Origin: JAJRRS01 sp965230275
GTDB lineage: Bacteria; Planctomycetota; Phycisphaerae; Phycisphaerales; Phycisphaeraceae
Length of the DNA: 64,000 bases
Assembly: GCA_965230275.1 (NCBI GenBank)
Contig: CBDDKO010000002.1
Coordinates: 3,534,001 to 3,598,000 of the forward strand
Direction of reading: 5' to 3'
How positions within the stretch are numbered: the stretch's first letter is position 1; each line of letters opens with the position of its first letter. Shown here one piece after another: positions 37,231 through 46,455 of the stretch. The notes beneath the pieces were generated by a model, which was not told the origin of the DNA, searched no databases, and saw nothing but the letters and a program-made list of their open reading frames with translations. The translations under genes and the position numbers were made by a program.

Positions 37231-39093
37231 ATGTATTGTGGCGTAAGAAGTCTGATGGTCTTTGGTGTTCCACTACTATTAGCCGTCACCACCGCCGGAC
37301 CCGTGATGGCGGACTTGGTGTCCACACAGCATCGTCTTCTAGTTAAGCGTGGAGACCCGGTTCCGTCGAACATTGGCTCTGGGCTGACTATCCGCAATAC
37401 ATTCACCCCGAATATAAATAGGCGAGGCAGCTTTGTATTCGAGGCTGTGTTGCGTGGCGAAGGTGTCACGAGTGCCGATGATCGTGCATTCTTAGCTTAC
37501 CGCAATGATCGGTTAGAGGCCGTCATACGGACAGGCACGGTTGCCAATGGTGCCACCATGCCCCTCCGCAACTTCTCAGGCCAGGCTATCATCGATGACC
37601 AGAATAGAATTGGATTTCTCGGGACCGCAGCTAACAGCTATGGGATAGGCGTTCCGAATGAGACAGGGCTGTGGGCTGAGACCAACAATGGGGTGAGTTA
37701 TGTTATCGGTAATGCTGCATCTCCCGACCCCGGTGTTGAAATAACGTCGATCAATCAGTTCGTCTACAGCAAAGGCGGGCGCATGGCTGTGACAGGGCAG
37801 GTTGACGGGGTGGGCGCGGCGATTTTCGAGGGTACTGCCACATCCATGTCTCTTCGGGTGGTGGCTGGTCAGCCTGCTAGTGGGTTGGGGGGAAATAACG
37901 TATTCACCGGATTCAGCACTCCGGTGCTCAATCGTCAGGGTAGTATGCGCTTTAGGGCATCCCATCCCGAACCTGAAGGTGGTATGGCGAGCAGCGGGAT
38001 ATGGGCGGATGATCAACCTTCCGGTGTCAGGCCAATCCTAATACGGGATGATCCAACAAATGGCTATGCTCAAGGTTCTTGGTCTGCCAGCAGCAACTAC
38101 ATTAATACGAACAACCGAGAGGATCTGGCCTATCTAGGTGGGATTTACGTTCCAACAGAGTATGGCCCCAGATATGACTACGGCGTCATGGTACATCGCG
38201 GCAATAACATCCGCGCAGCTTGGCTTCATGGAATCCCCATAGAGATCGATGGAGAGCAGGTCAACATCGAGTCAACTTCGGGGCTTATCCTTAATCGTAC
38301 GGGAGAAGTTGCTGCTTACGGTGTTGAGCGCGGTGTGCTGAATCAACAGTTGACTTATTCAGTCTACCGGGGCGGATACAATGATCCGTTTACGAGAGTC
38401 GCGACGGGGGGGGATCAGGCACCGGGATTGGAACCAGGTATTAAGTTCCGTCCGTTTGTTACAAATGATCCCAACCAATCGTCAAGCGATCTGTTCATGA
38501 ATAGTTCCGGTTATCTGATCTTTCTGGCATATCTCCAAGGGCCAGGTGTGACCGATGCCAATGATGAGGTACTTTATGTTTCAACTCCAACGGGCGGATT
38601 GTCACCGATTCTTCGGGAAGGGGATCTAATAAGCGTTAGCCAAACGCCCGGCCTCCCTGATCGAAGGGTTGTGTCAAGTTTTTCACTTCCCCAAAACAGT
38701 GACAGTGGCTCTGGCGGCGAAGAAGGGCGACGCAGCCCTCTTAATGACCGTGGAGAGTTGGTTCTTGATGTAACATTCAGTCAAGGTGAAGGGATATTCT
38801 TATTTGAACTGCCCGGGTTTTTACAGGGTGATATCGATGGGGATGGGTTCGTAGGGCTCAGTGATCTTGACATGGTGCTGGATCACTGGAACCAATCCGT
38901 CTCAACTTCCGGCATAAGCACAGATTTGAATGGAGATGGCTTTGTCGGTCTTGACGATCTGGACGTGTTGTTAACAAGTTGGAATGCTGGAGTGCCTCCG
39001 GCTGCTACGACTATTCCTGAGCCTGCTAGCTACACATTATTTTTATTTAGCTCATCGGTAATACTTAACAGATTAAAGCGGGTGTTTAACTGA
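37231..39093 (+). CDS. Secreted NxxGxxAF-repeat protein with dockerin-like repeats and PEP-CTERM tail
   Basis: 620 residues. A signal peptide (cleavage near VMAD) is followed by a long region in which N-x-x-G-x-x-x-F-x-A/G motifs recur (NRRGSFVFEA, NDRGELVLDV, NRQGSMRFRA), the pattern of the planctomycete 'choice-of-anchor tandem repeat NxxGxxAF' family. Two dockerin-like units (DGFVGLSDLDMVLDHWN and DGFVGLDDLDVLLTSWN) and a PEP-CTERM tail (IPEPASYTLFLF, ending in a basic segment) close it. GC content is clearly lower than in neighbouring genes. Shine-Dalgarno AAAGGGG precedes the start. Confidence 0.85.
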   Translation: MYCGVRSLMVFGVPLLLAVTTAGPVMADLVSTQHRLLVKRGDPVPSNIGSGLTIRNTFTPNINRRGSFVFEAVLRGEGVTSADDRAFLAYRNDRLEAVIRTGTVANGATMPLRNFSGQAIIDDQNRIGFLGTAANSYGIGVPNETGLWAETNNGVSYVIGNAASPDPGVEITSINQFVYSKGGRMAVTGQVDGVGAAIFEGTATSMSLRVVAGQPASGLGGNNVFTGFSTPVLNRQGSMRFRASHPEPEGGMASSGIWADDQPSGVRPILIRDDPTNGYAQGSWSASSNYINTNNREDLAYLGGIYVPTEYGPRYDYGVMVHRGNNIRAAWLHGIPIEIDGEQVNIESTSGLILNRTGEVAAYGVERGVLNQQLTYSVYRGGYNDPFTRVATGGDQAPGLEPGIKFRPFVTNDPNQSSSDLFMNSSGYLIFLAYLQGPGVTDANDEVLYVSTPTGGLSPILREGDLISVSQTPGLPDRRVVSSFSLPQNSDSGSGGEEGRRSPLNDRGELVLDVTFSQGEGIFLFELPGFLQGDIDGDGFVGLSDLDMVLDHWNQSVSTSGISTDLNGDGFVGLDDLDVLLTSWNAGVPPAATTIPEPASYTLFLFSSSVILNRLKRVFN

Positions 39094-39139
39094 CCGCAGA
39101 CCTTCTGTTTAGTGTCAAGTCCAATGGTGAAAATAAGAG

Positions 39140-39943
39140 TCAGAAGCTGTGGAGGCCGCGTTTTTCGCGTTCGCGGACGATCTCGATGCTGTACTTGGCC
39201 CAGGGCTTGATTTCCAGGCGGACCTTTGGGATCGGGGTGCCGGTGATGATGCACACGCCGTAGGTCTTGTTCTGGATGCGCCCCAGGGCGGCGTCGATCT
39301 CGATCAGGAGCTTACGTTCGGATTCGACCAGGCCGAGGGTGAACTCCTGCTCGTAGTTATCCGAGCCGATGTCGGCCATGTGCAGCGGCATGTTGGACAG
39401 TTCGCCACCGCCGCCGGCGCTGCGGGCTTCTTCCATGCCCATGACGTCGCCGACGATCTCGGCACGTTTTTCGAGCAGCAGCTGCTTGAACTCGTTGAGG
39501 TCTTTACGGCCGAGTCCTGACTTGATCCGCTTGAGCTTGGCGTCGGACAGTGGGGTCCAATCGTCGTAGCTGGGCTCTTCCTGCGGCGGGGGGGTGGGGC
39601 GGACGACCCGGCGGATCGTGGGTGCGGGGGCCGTGGGCTGTTCGTGGGCGTCGGCCTTGCCGTTGTCCTTGGGGTCGCCCTTGGTGGCGTCGGCCTTCTT
39701 GGTGGTCTTCTTCGTGACCTTTTTGGTGACCTTTTTCGTCGTGGCGGCCTTCTTGGCTACCTTCTTCTTGGTGACCTTCTTGGTAGGCGTTTTAGCAGTG
39801 GCTTTCTTGGTCGTCTTCTTGGCCGGCTTGGTCGCTGCCTTCTTGGTCACCTTTTTGGTGGTCTTCTTGGCAGTCTTGGCGGCTGACTTGGTCTTCTTCC
39901 GTGTTGTGTCGGAAGCCTTCTTTTTGGTCGATTTTTTGGCCAC
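39140..39943 (-). CDS. DksA/TraR-like protein with histone H1-like N-terminal tail
   Basis: 267 residues. The first 90 or so residues are an unstructured (K/T/A)-rich H1-like region (repeats of TKKxTKK and AKKTTKK). The C-terminal domain (about 130-267) has the DksA plan: a coiled coil, MPLHMADIGSDNYEQE, EFTLGLVESERKLLIEIDAALGRIQNKTYGVC, then TGTPIPKVRLEIKPWAKYSIE. The four-Cys zinc finger is degenerate: only one Cys (in YGVC) is left. DksA-like proteins act on RNA polymerase; the basic tail suggests additional nucleic-acid binding (inference). Confidence 0.82.
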   Translation of the reverse strand: MAKKSTKKKASDTTRKKTKSAAKTAKKTTKKVTKKAATKPAKKTTKKATAKTPTKKVTKKKVAKKAATTKKVTKKVTKKTTKKADATKGDPKDNGKADAHEQPTAPAPTIRRVVRPTPPPQEEPSYDDWTPLSDAKLKRIKSGLGRKDLNEFKQLLLEKRAEIVGDVMGMEEARSAGGGGELSNMPLHMADIGSDNYEQEFTLGLVESERKLLIEIDAALGRIQNKTYGVCIITGTPIPKVRLEIKPWAKYSIEIVREREKRGLHSF

Positions 39944-40095
39944 TGATCACTCCGTCGGCATCTTGCCGGGGTGTCCCGAGTTAAGCGCCCCTGCCTGAAC
40001 CGCGGGCGGGGCATGGTTTCGTGGATAGGACGCGGGAGTTTATCGCCCCATCCGTGCCCGGGCAAGGTTCGCTGCCGGGCGGTTCGTGGGGAGGG

Positions 40096-40662
40096 TTAAT
40101 CCCCGTGTTTCTGGCGGAGCCTGCCGCTGAGCCGCAGGAGCAGCTGGACACGCTCAAACTCATCCAGCCAATCGGACAGCGTCGCGCGGACCTCGTCGTC
40201 GGGCACCGGGGCGCCGGGTAGGGGGCATGCCCCGCCGAGGTTCTTCGCCGCCATCGCCCGGTATCGGGACAGCACACGGTCGCCGAACCAGCCGACCGGC
40301 TCGTAGTCTTCCGCGCAGAAGACCAGCACCGGCACACGATTGCCGGCGTTGATCCGTAGCTGTTCCTGCAGGTCCATGTGCGTGTCACGGTCCAGCCAGC
40401 GCAGGTCGATCAGGTCCGAGCCTTCCGCGATTTTTTCGATCAACGGGCCTTGCTGGACGCAGTCGCCGCACCACGTGCCGGACAAGCCGATCACGTTCAT
40501 CTTGCGTGTGAATGAGCCGAGCAAGGCCTGCTGGTCGCCGGTCAGGTCGGCCTGGTCGTAGATCGCCTGCCAGTCCTGCTGCTTGTTGGCATCGCCGGTG
40601 GCGACGTAGTCGCTGTAGCTGAGCCCGGCTTCGTGTTTTTGTTTCAGGTAATCCGCTTGCAT
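40096..40662 (-). CDS. Thioredoxin-fold protein with CGDC motif
   Basis: 188 residues without signal peptide. The active-site region SGTWCGDCVQQGPL has a C-x2-C pair in a thioredoxin-like context, followed by IDLRWLDRD and the cis-proline loop NRVPVLVF. The rest is an N-terminal helical extension and a C-terminal helical part with LSDWLDEFERVQLLLRLSGRL. It is probably a cytoplasmic thiol reductase or peroxide-linked protein; substrate unknown. It stands alone between DksA-like and leuD genes. Confidence 0.75.
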   Translation of the reverse strand: MQADYLKQKHEAGLSYSDYVATGDANKQQDWQAIYDQADLTGDQQALLGSFTRKMNVIGLSGTWCGDCVQQGPLIEKIAEGSDLIDLRWLDRDTHMDLQEQLRINAGNRVPVLVFCAEDYEPVGWFGDRVLSRYRAMAAKNLGGACPLPGAPVPDDEVRATLSDWLDEFERVQLLLRLSGRLRQKHGD

Positions 40663-40720
40663 GGCTTATCTCAAGAGCGCGACAAGTCGCATCGTTTCAT
40701 AAGGTCTATTTAAATTGAGA

Positions 40721-41281
40721 CTACTTCAGCATCCCGGCCCCGCGGGCGTAGTCGAAGACGCCGCCGGCGTCGATGATCGGCTTGACGTCGCCGAGGGGTT
40801 TAAGCTGGTACGTCTTGCCGGTCGTGTTGTTCGTCAATGTGCCGGCTTCGATGTCGAGGCTGCACTCGTCGCCGGTGCTGATCTCTTCACAGACGCGTGT
40901 GCCGGTCTCGCAGGGCAGGACGTATCCGCCGTTGACGCAGTTGCGGTAGAAGATCCTTGCGTAGAACTCGGCGACGACGGCCTTGACGCCGGCCTCGGCG
41001 ATGGCGAGCGGGGCGTGCTCACGGCTGGAGCCGCAGCCGAAGTTCTTCCCGCCGATGACGATCGCGTAGTCGCTGGAGAACTTGCCCTCGTCCACGAAAC
41101 GGAGGTTGCCCTTGGGCAGGCCGCTGGTGGCCGGGGGCACGCCGACCATGGCGTACATGCCGAAGAACTTGCGCTCTTCCGGGTCGGTCGGGTCGTAGGA
41201 CAGGAACTCGGCGGGGATGATCTGGTCGGTATCGATATCGTCGCCGAGGACGAAGGCTTTGCCAGTGATGACGGTGGACAT
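40721..41281 (-). CDS. leuD: 3-isopropylmalate dehydratase small subunit
   Basis: 186 residues. The GKAFVLGDDIDTDQIIPAEFL start, the GKNFGCGSSREHAP motif and the VVAEFYARIFYRNCVNGG segment identify the swivelling small subunit of isopropylmalate isomerase (LeuCD), in leucine biosynthesis; homoaconitase small subunits are similar. The large subunit gene is not adjacent. A strong promoter reading toward it lies at 41345-41373. Confidence 0.88.
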   Translation of the reverse strand: MSTVITGKAFVLGDDIDTDQIIPAEFLSYDPTDPEERKFFGMYAMVGVPPATSGLPKGNLRFVDEGKFSSDYAIVIGGKNFGCGSSREHAPLAIAEAGVKAVVAEFYARIFYRNCVNGGYVLPCETGTRVCEEISTGDECSLDIEAGTLTNNTTGKTYQLKPLGDVKPIIDAGGVFDYARGAGMLK

Positions 41282-41344
41282 AAGTCGTTCCCTGATAATC
41301 GTTAGGGATTGTTGCGGGCGGTCATGCCCGGGTTCGAGTCGGGT

Positions 41345-41373
41345 ATTATAGCACGTTCTGAGGTGTGACCCAA
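41345..41373 (-). promoter_or_regulatory. Sigma-70 promoter of leuD
   Basis: On the minus strand TTGGGT (41373-41368), a 17-base spacer and a perfect TATAAT (41350-41345) are present. Transcription would start near 41338, leaving a leader of about 57 bases. The promoter lies in the 150-base gap shared with the divergent protease gene. Confidence 0.65.
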
Positions 41374-41431
41374 CGGGGTTGTTTGTGCGTATATAAGGCT
41401 ATATCCATGTTTTTTTGAGGAGCTCGCCGCC

Positions 41432-42499
41432 ATGTCCATATTCCACCGAATGATCGCTGTCTTCTGCCTGGTGATTGGTGTACACGGGGCGGCTGTTTTC
41501 GCTGAGCCGGACGATGCGCACCTCGCGGAGCTGACGGCCGGGGAACGGCACACCATCGCGCTTTTCGAAAAAGCCAGCCCGGCGATCGTCAACATCAACA
41601 CGCTCGCCCGGCAGATCAATATCTGGACGCGCGACGTCCGTGATGTGCCACAGGGCACGGGCTCCGGATTCCTCTGGGGCGACCAGGGACACATCGTCAC
41701 CAACTACCACGTCATCCGTCGGGCCAACAGCGCCCAGGTCATCCTGCATGACCAGTCACGCCACCGGGCATCGCTGGTCGGCGTCTCACCCGATCACGAC
41801 ATCGCGGTACTGAAGATCGATGCGGAACCCGAATCCTTAACGCCGCTGCCGATCGGCGAAAGCGATAACCTGTTGGTCGGCCAGAACGTCTACGCGATCG
41901 GCAATCCCTTCGGGCTGGACCACACGCTGACCACCGGCATCATCTCCGCGCTTAATCGCCAGATCGATAGCGCCTCCGGCCTACCCATCGAAGACGTCAT
42001 CCAGACCGACGCCGCGATCAACCCCGGCAACTCCGGCGGGCCGCTTCTGGATTCGCTCGGCCGGGTCATCGGCGTCAACACCGCCATCTACAGCCCAAGC
42101 GGCGCCTCGGCGGGCATCGGCTTCGCCATCCCCATCGACACCGTCAACCGTGTCGTCCCGCAGATCATCGAGACCGGCAAGTACCAGCGCCCCAGTATCG
42201 GCATCGCCGTCAGCCAGCGCGCCAACCGGCAGATCCTCGGCCGGCTGGGCATCAAGGGCGTATTGATCATCAACGTCCGGCCCGACGGCCCCGCCGAGCA
42301 GGCCGGCCTGCGCCCGACCCGCGAGACCGATGACGGCCGGATCGCCCTGGGCGACGTCATCACCGCCGTGGACGGTCAGCCCATCGCCAGCAACAACGAC
42401 CTGTTCCTCTACTTCCAGAAAAAAGAGCCCGGGGACACCATCACGCTGACACTGAAGCGCGTGGATGAAGACGTCGAGGTGGAGGTGGAACTTCAGTGA
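41432..42499 (+). CDS. Periplasmic trypsin-like serine protease (HtrA/DegP family)
   Basis: 355 residues. A signal peptide (to about residue 24, VFAEP) precedes the protease domain with the complete triad: His93 in TNYHVI, Asp123 in DHDIAVLK and Ser201 in GNSGGPLL. One C-terminal PDZ domain (about 260-350, GVLIINVRPDGPAEQAGL) is present, as in DegS or HtrA. The family degrades or senses misfolded envelope proteins. GAGGAG lies eight bases before the start. Confidence 0.92.
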   Translation: MSIFHRMIAVFCLVIGVHGAAVFAEPDDAHLAELTAGERHTIALFEKASPAIVNINTLARQINIWTRDVRDVPQGTGSGFLWGDQGHIVTNYHVIRRANSAQVILHDQSRHRASLVGVSPDHDIAVLKIDAEPESLTPLPIGESDNLLVGQNVYAIGNPFGLDHTLTTGIISALNRQIDSASGLPIEDVIQTDAAINPGNSGGPLLDSLGRVIGVNTAIYSPSGASAGIGFAIPIDTVNRVVPQIIETGKYQRPSIGIAVSQRANRQILGRLGIKGVLIINVRPDGPAEQAGLRPTRETDDGRIALGDVITAVDGQPIASNNDLFLYFQKKEPGDTITLTLKRVDEDVEVEVELQ

Positions 42500-42537
42500 T
42501 TCGTGCGAGCCGGCGGTTCGTGGCAGATGTGGTTGGG

Positions 42538-43578
42538 TTACTTGCTTGATTTCTTGCCGCCGTGGTTGTGCTGTTCGAGTACTTGCTCGTAGGCCTTGAT
42601 ATACCCGTCCACCATCTGGTTGATCGTGAAGTTCTGTTCGACGTGCTGCCGGCAGGCGTGGCGGTCGATCTTGTGGATTTTTGCAACGGCGTCGGCGGCG
42701 GCTTGTACGTCATCGACGACGTAGCCGGTTTGGCCGTGTGCGATGACTTCGCGGGGTGAGCCTTTGTCGAAGGCGATGACCGGGGTGCCGCAGGCCATGG
42801 ACTCGGTCATGATCAGGCCGAAGCGTTCGGGCTGCATCACGGGATGCAGAACCGCAAGGGCGCTACCCATCAGCTCGTCTCGCTGCGCGGCTTCGACGGC
42901 GCCGATGAAGCGGACCTGATCGCCGTCGATGTGGGGCTCGACACTATCTTTGAAGTAGTCTTCCTGCTGGACGAAGCCGGCGATGATGAGGCGTTTGCCG
43001 GCGGCTTTGGCGATGTGGATCGCCTCGGCGCAGCCTTTTTCGTAATGGATGCGGCCGATGAAGAGCAGGTCTTCGCCGGGCGTATCGCGGAAGGTGAATT
43101 GCGAGAGGTCGATGCCGTTGTAGACGGTGGAGACGTAATCGAGTTTGTCGTAGCGGTCGGAGTCGCTGATCGAGACGTACCAGGTGTCGGCGTTGTACTT
43201 TTCGTAGGCGGGGTAGATCGAGGGGCTGCTGAAGCCGTGGATCGTGGTGATGACTGGGGTGTTGACCAGGCGGGCGAAGACCAGGGCGCGGAAGTCGCAG
43301 TGGTTGTGGATCAGGTCGAAGTCGTCGGCGTGCTCGAAGCACTCGGCGATGTGCATCGGCATCCAGACGTCGGGGTTGATGGACTTGTCGAGTTCGTAAG
43401 GCTTTGGGCAGATCGCGTGGAGTTTGCCGGCCGGCAGCGAGTCGGCGGTGGCGAAAACGGTGACGTCGTGGCCGCGCTGGACCAGGCCGTCGGCGATGTT
43501 GGAGGCGACCTGTTCCCAGGGGCCGTAGCCCATCGGCGGGGTGGGCCAGGCGACCGGGGAGAGCATGGCGATTTTCAT
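42538..43578 (-). CDS. Glycosyltransferase family 4
   Basis: 346 residues, GT-B fold. The N-terminal domain begins MKIAMLSPVAWPTPPMGYGPWEQVA with the glycine-rich acceptor loop, and the C-terminal donor domain has LLFIGRIHYEKGCAEAIHIAK and PERFGLIMTESMACGTPVIAF with the E-x7-E catalytic pair. It transfers a sugar from a nucleotide donor to an unknown acceptor, probably in surface polysaccharide synthesis. It is convergent with the protease gene and stands alone. Confidence 0.88.
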   Translation of the reverse strand: MKIAMLSPVAWPTPPMGYGPWEQVASNIADGLVQRGHDVTVFATADSLPAGKLHAICPKPYELDKSINPDVWMPMHIAECFEHADDFDLIHNHCDFRALVFARLVNTPVITTIHGFSSPSIYPAYEKYNADTWYVSISDSDRYDKLDYVSTVYNGIDLSQFTFRDTPGEDLLFIGRIHYEKGCAEAIHIAKAAGKRLIIAGFVQQEDYFKDSVEPHIDGDQVRFIGAVEAAQRDELMGSALAVLHPVMQPERFGLIMTESMACGTPVIAFDKGSPREVIAHGQTGYVVDDVQAAADAVAKIHKIDRHACRQHVEQNFTINQMVDGYIKAYEQVLEQHNHGGKKSSK

Positions 43579-43949
43579 GGGTAGATTCCGATGGCTCTGT
43601 GTTGTCGGTGATCTCGCTTGCCGATCGTAGCATGCTCTGTGGTTTTCAACACACGGGCAAGCATGATCTCGGCGCGTAAGCGATGCACGGTTTATTTGTG
43701 TGTTCTACCTTGTGCGATTTGGCTTGACCGAAGCAATCGGTGGAGCGCCTGCGGTGGCGTTTCCTGCCAGCAGTATCGGGCTGTTACCGTCAGACGATGT
43801 GTACGCGCTGGGTCTGTTCGCCATCCCCGAACCCACCACCGCGGCCCTGATGTATCTGGGAGCGTGCGCGATGGTCAGGCGAGACAAGGATTGACTGCTT
43901 CGCGGTCTGAACCGAATCCCACAAGAGGCCCGGTTAAACGCCGGGTCAT
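43579..43949. other. Gap of about 370 bp with a decayed gene end
   Basis: This gap lies between the 5' end of the glycosyltransferase and the 3' end of the HTTM gene (both minus strand). It holds the PEP-CTERM gene remnant at 43700-43894. I see no intact gene and no terminator; the glycosyltransferase promoter presumably lies at 43585-43690. Confidence 0.5.
43700..43894 (+). pseudogene. 3' remnant of a PEP-CTERM protein gene
   Basis: An open frame of 64 codons ends in AIPEPTTAALMYLGACAMVRRDKD, a PEP-CTERM sorting tail (PEP motif, hydrophobic segment, basic end). Upstream, the SSIGLLPSDDVYALGLFAIPEP stretch resembles the last repeat of such proteins, but no signal peptide or start is seen, and the frame begins with GTG without a ribosome-binding site. 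The most likely reading is the leftover 3' end of a deleted gene. Confidence 0.6.
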
Positions 43950-45737
43950 TTATTTGATTTGAAAGTAATAGAAGCCATCCGGCCCGTGGTGGTACTGTAG
44001 GAGTGTCCGGCGGGTCAATGTAGAGGAGCCGTCGGGCTGAGTTCTGTTATTCACGTAGATGATCGTGAAGGAGACGATCTGCTCGGTCGGGCTGTGGACG
44101 CTGTTGTAACTGCGGGCCAGGTACTCGGCGAACGGGTGGAGGTGGTGCTTGAACTGCGGCTTGGCCATGTTGCGTAGGAACCGCCGCCAGCGGGCATCGG
44201 GGTTGCTCCAGGTTCGGCCGACAGGGTCGGACCAGTCGATTGGGCGGTTGACGAAGATGTCGGCGGTGGTGCCGTTAGCCAATACCGCGGGCATGATGAA
44301 CCAGCCGTCGTAGTCCAGGGCCTCTGCCTCGGGGGGGATCATGTTCCAGCCTTGCTCCATCCGCAGGACGTCGCCCATCATGGCCATCCGGACGGGGAGG
44401 ACCGGCTGGTCGCGGTTGGCGTCGAGCCATTGGAGGTTCCAGGCCACGACGTAGACCAGTGCTAGCGACGCCACGACCTGTTCCCAGCCGCGTGCACGGA
44501 TCCCGCGATGGCGATCGATCGGGATGTCGATCAGGACGTCGCCCGTGCCGCGCCGTGATCGAGACACCGCGGCGGGCAGGCGTTTGAGGATCGCGATCAG
44601 CCAGAGGGAACGTGACGGATTGGTCGCCAGCCCCTGGTGACGACGTCCCCGGCTGTGCAGCCAGTCCCACCACTGGGTTGGGACAAATACAAGCCAGCTC
44701 ACCGCGGCGACGAACGGCAGGAGCCCGAGCTTCAGGCTCATCGCCAGAGCCAGGTGTGTGACGATCATCGCCAGGATCACAAGCACGCGAGCCGTGCCGG
44801 TCCAGACGGGGCAGAAGACCAGGATCGGTGCCGCGATCGCCAGCCCGAACGCCGTCCATGTCAAGATCGGTAGCAGCCAGTCGATCTGACGCAGCCACAT
44901 GCCGAACGGCGTGACCAGTTGATCGACGTGCAGGGCAAACGCCGCCGCGTCGCGGTGCCACCACATCGGGTGGTCCTTGAACGTGGCGGTGAACCAATAC
45001 ACAAGACACACCTGCAGCAGGATCGCGACGCCGGCGACCGATAGCAGGCGGTTGTCCTTGCGGTGATAGAGCTGCAGCGGCCCGGCCGCGGCGTCCACGG
45101 ACCAGCGGGCACCCAGTGGCAGCATCATGGCCCAGAACAGCATCAGCCGAAGCAGCGTGTCCCCGGCCTGGAGCACTACGGGGTTGCGATGATGAAGACT
45201 CAGCAGCAGCAGCCACGATGCCGCCGTCGCCAGACGGGTGCGGATACCCATCAGAAGTGTGAACGCGAAGTAGCCGGCCAACCCGAACAGGACGGCCTGC
45301 CAGATGACCGATCCGCTTATCGCGTGAAACGAAAGGTACGCACGCAGCCCTTCGGTCTCAAAGAGCACCGACCTAGGAAGGGCGCCCAGATCGCTGTAGT
45401 GCGCGACCAGGTTCCCGCTTCGCGCAACAAGATCGGTGAGCAATAGCAGGGCCAGGCCGATCCGGACCAATGCAAGCGACCGCAGGTCCACACTGAATAG
45501 CCGGGCAAGGCGTGTCCGCCAGCCGGAGAGCCAAGCAGCGAGAGATGAACCCGTCGCGGGCCTGACCTGGGCCAGGTCCACCGATGCGGCGCTACTGGTC
45601 TGATGGCTGCCGGTCACTCCGGACGGGTCGGTCTTGTTTTTAGCGTTAGGGGTCTCCGGGCTGTCTGCCTGCCGCTTGGGGTGGGCGGGCCCGTGACCGG
45701 TTGACTCTGATTGACGATCCGATGGTTGACTCACCAT
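43950..45737 (-). CDS. HTTM-domain membrane protein
   Basis: About 595 residues. After a long hydrophilic N-terminus (to about residue 85) come roughly ten membrane helices beginning FSVDLRSLALVRIGLALLLLTDLVAR. The HTTM (vitamin K-dependent gamma-carboxylase-like) core with HHRNPVVLQAGDTLLRLMLFW, VYWFTATFKDHPMWW and a soluble C-terminal domain is typical of HTTM proteins in planctomycetes. The modification, if any, is unknown. The ATG at 45737 follows GGAGG closely; the frame to 45803 lacks a better start. Confidence 0.78.
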   Translation of the reverse strand: MVSQPSDRQSESTGHGPAHPKRQADSPETPNAKNKTDPSGVTGSHQTSSAASVDLAQVRPATGSSLAAWLSGWRTRLARLFSVDLRSLALVRIGLALLLLTDLVARSGNLVAHYSDLGALPRSVLFETEGLRAYLSFHAISGSVIWQAVLFGLAGYFAFTLLMGIRTRLATAASWLLLLSLHHRNPVVLQAGDTLLRLMLFWAMMLPLGARWSVDAAAGPLQLYHRKDNRLLSVAGVAILLQVCLVYWFTATFKDHPMWWHRDAAAFALHVDQLVTPFGMWLRQIDWLLPILTWTAFGLAIAAPILVFCPVWTGTARVLVILAMIVTHLALAMSLKLGLLPFVAAVSWLVFVPTQWWDWLHSRGRRHQGLATNPSRSLWLIAILKRLPAAVSRSRRGTGDVLIDIPIDRHRGIRARGWEQVVASLALVYVVAWNLQWLDANRDQPVLPVRMAMMGDVLRMEQGWNMIPPEAEALDYDGWFIMPAVLANGTTADIFVNRPIDWSDPVGRTWSNPDARWRRFLRNMAKPQFKHHLHPFAEYLARSYNSVHSPTEQIVSFTIIYVNNRTQPDGSSTLTRRTLLQYHHGPDGFYYFQIK

Positions 45738-45913
45738 CCGCCTCCGGGAACCACAAATAAGAGAACACATCCTGTACCGATAGGACTCATCGGCAAACCA
45801 CACCTCATGCGACTAAGATCGGGTAGAACCACCTGTCCACCCGTGCCCTAATCTGACTAAACCTACAGGGCGATAGATGTTACGGGTATCTTACCGTATC
45901 CCGTTAAAAAATA

Positions 45914-45945
45914 ACCCCACCATGGGATGGGGTCGGTTGTTTTTA
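45914..45945 (-). terminator. Terminator of rpsT
   Basis: ACCCCA pairs with TGGGGT around CCATGGGA (45914-45933). On the minus strand it is followed by TTATTTTTTAA, a good T-tract. It lies about 35 bases after the rpsT stop codon. A shorter T-run on the + side makes it partly bidirectional. Confidence 0.75.
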
Positions 45946-45965
45946 TGTAATTTTAATGATTCCGC

Positions 45966-46241
45966 TTAGCTGCCGGCGGCCTGCTTTTGGTTCAACTTGC
46001 TTGTCAGGCGAGACTTATAGCGGGCGGCGGTGTTCTTGTGCATGGTGCTGGTGCTGGCGGCCTGGTCCAGCATCTTGTAGAGCCCTTTGAGTTGGGTCTG
46101 GGCTTCCTCGACGGTCCCGTGGAGGAGCGTTTCGCGGTAAGCCTTCATAGCTGAGCGGATGTTGCCCTTACGCCAGCGGTTGACCGAGCGGGCCTTGGCG
46201 TTCTGACGGATGCGTTTACGGGCGGAGACGGAATGAGCCAT
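45966..46241 (-). CDS. rpsT: 30S ribosomal protein S20
   Basis: 91 residues. It starts MAHSVSARKRIRQNAKARSVN, the hallmark S20 N-terminus, and is highly basic and helical. GAGG lies at the right distance from the ATG at 46241. S20 binds 16S rRNA helices 9 and 44 during early 30S assembly. A terminator follows. A leader of about 200 bases precedes it; the promoter may overlap that of the divergent RNA at 46456. Confidence 0.94.
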   Translation of the reverse strand: MAHSVSARKRIRQNAKARSVNRWRKGNIRSAMKAYRETLLHGTVEEAQTQLKGLYKMLDQAASTSTMHKNTAARYKSRLTSKLNQKQAAGS

Positions 46242-46455
46242 CGTGTTTTCCTCTTGTTGGCTTTGCCGTGGATATCCGAGGCGATATCCCGGGGCCGTGG
46301 GTTTTTCGGACAAGTGTCGAGCGGGGCATTATGGCGGAACACGCCGGGTTTGGCAAGTGCCCGGCCGCGTCGGTGAGGTGGCGGACCGGCCTTTCCCGCC
46401 CGATCAGTGCCGGGGGATTTATCCCCATCCGGCGGGTGCCCCGGGTTTATAAATC
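46242..46455. other. Leader region of rpsT
   Basis: No gene is visible. A weak minus-strand promoter (TTAAGC, 17 bases, TTTATA) at about 46472-46444 would give rpsT a leader of about 200 bases. The leader contains GGGGA-TTTA-TCCCC (46410-46423), a small hairpin. S20 is known to regulate its own synthesis in other bacteria; no known binding site can be recognised here. Confidence 0.35.
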
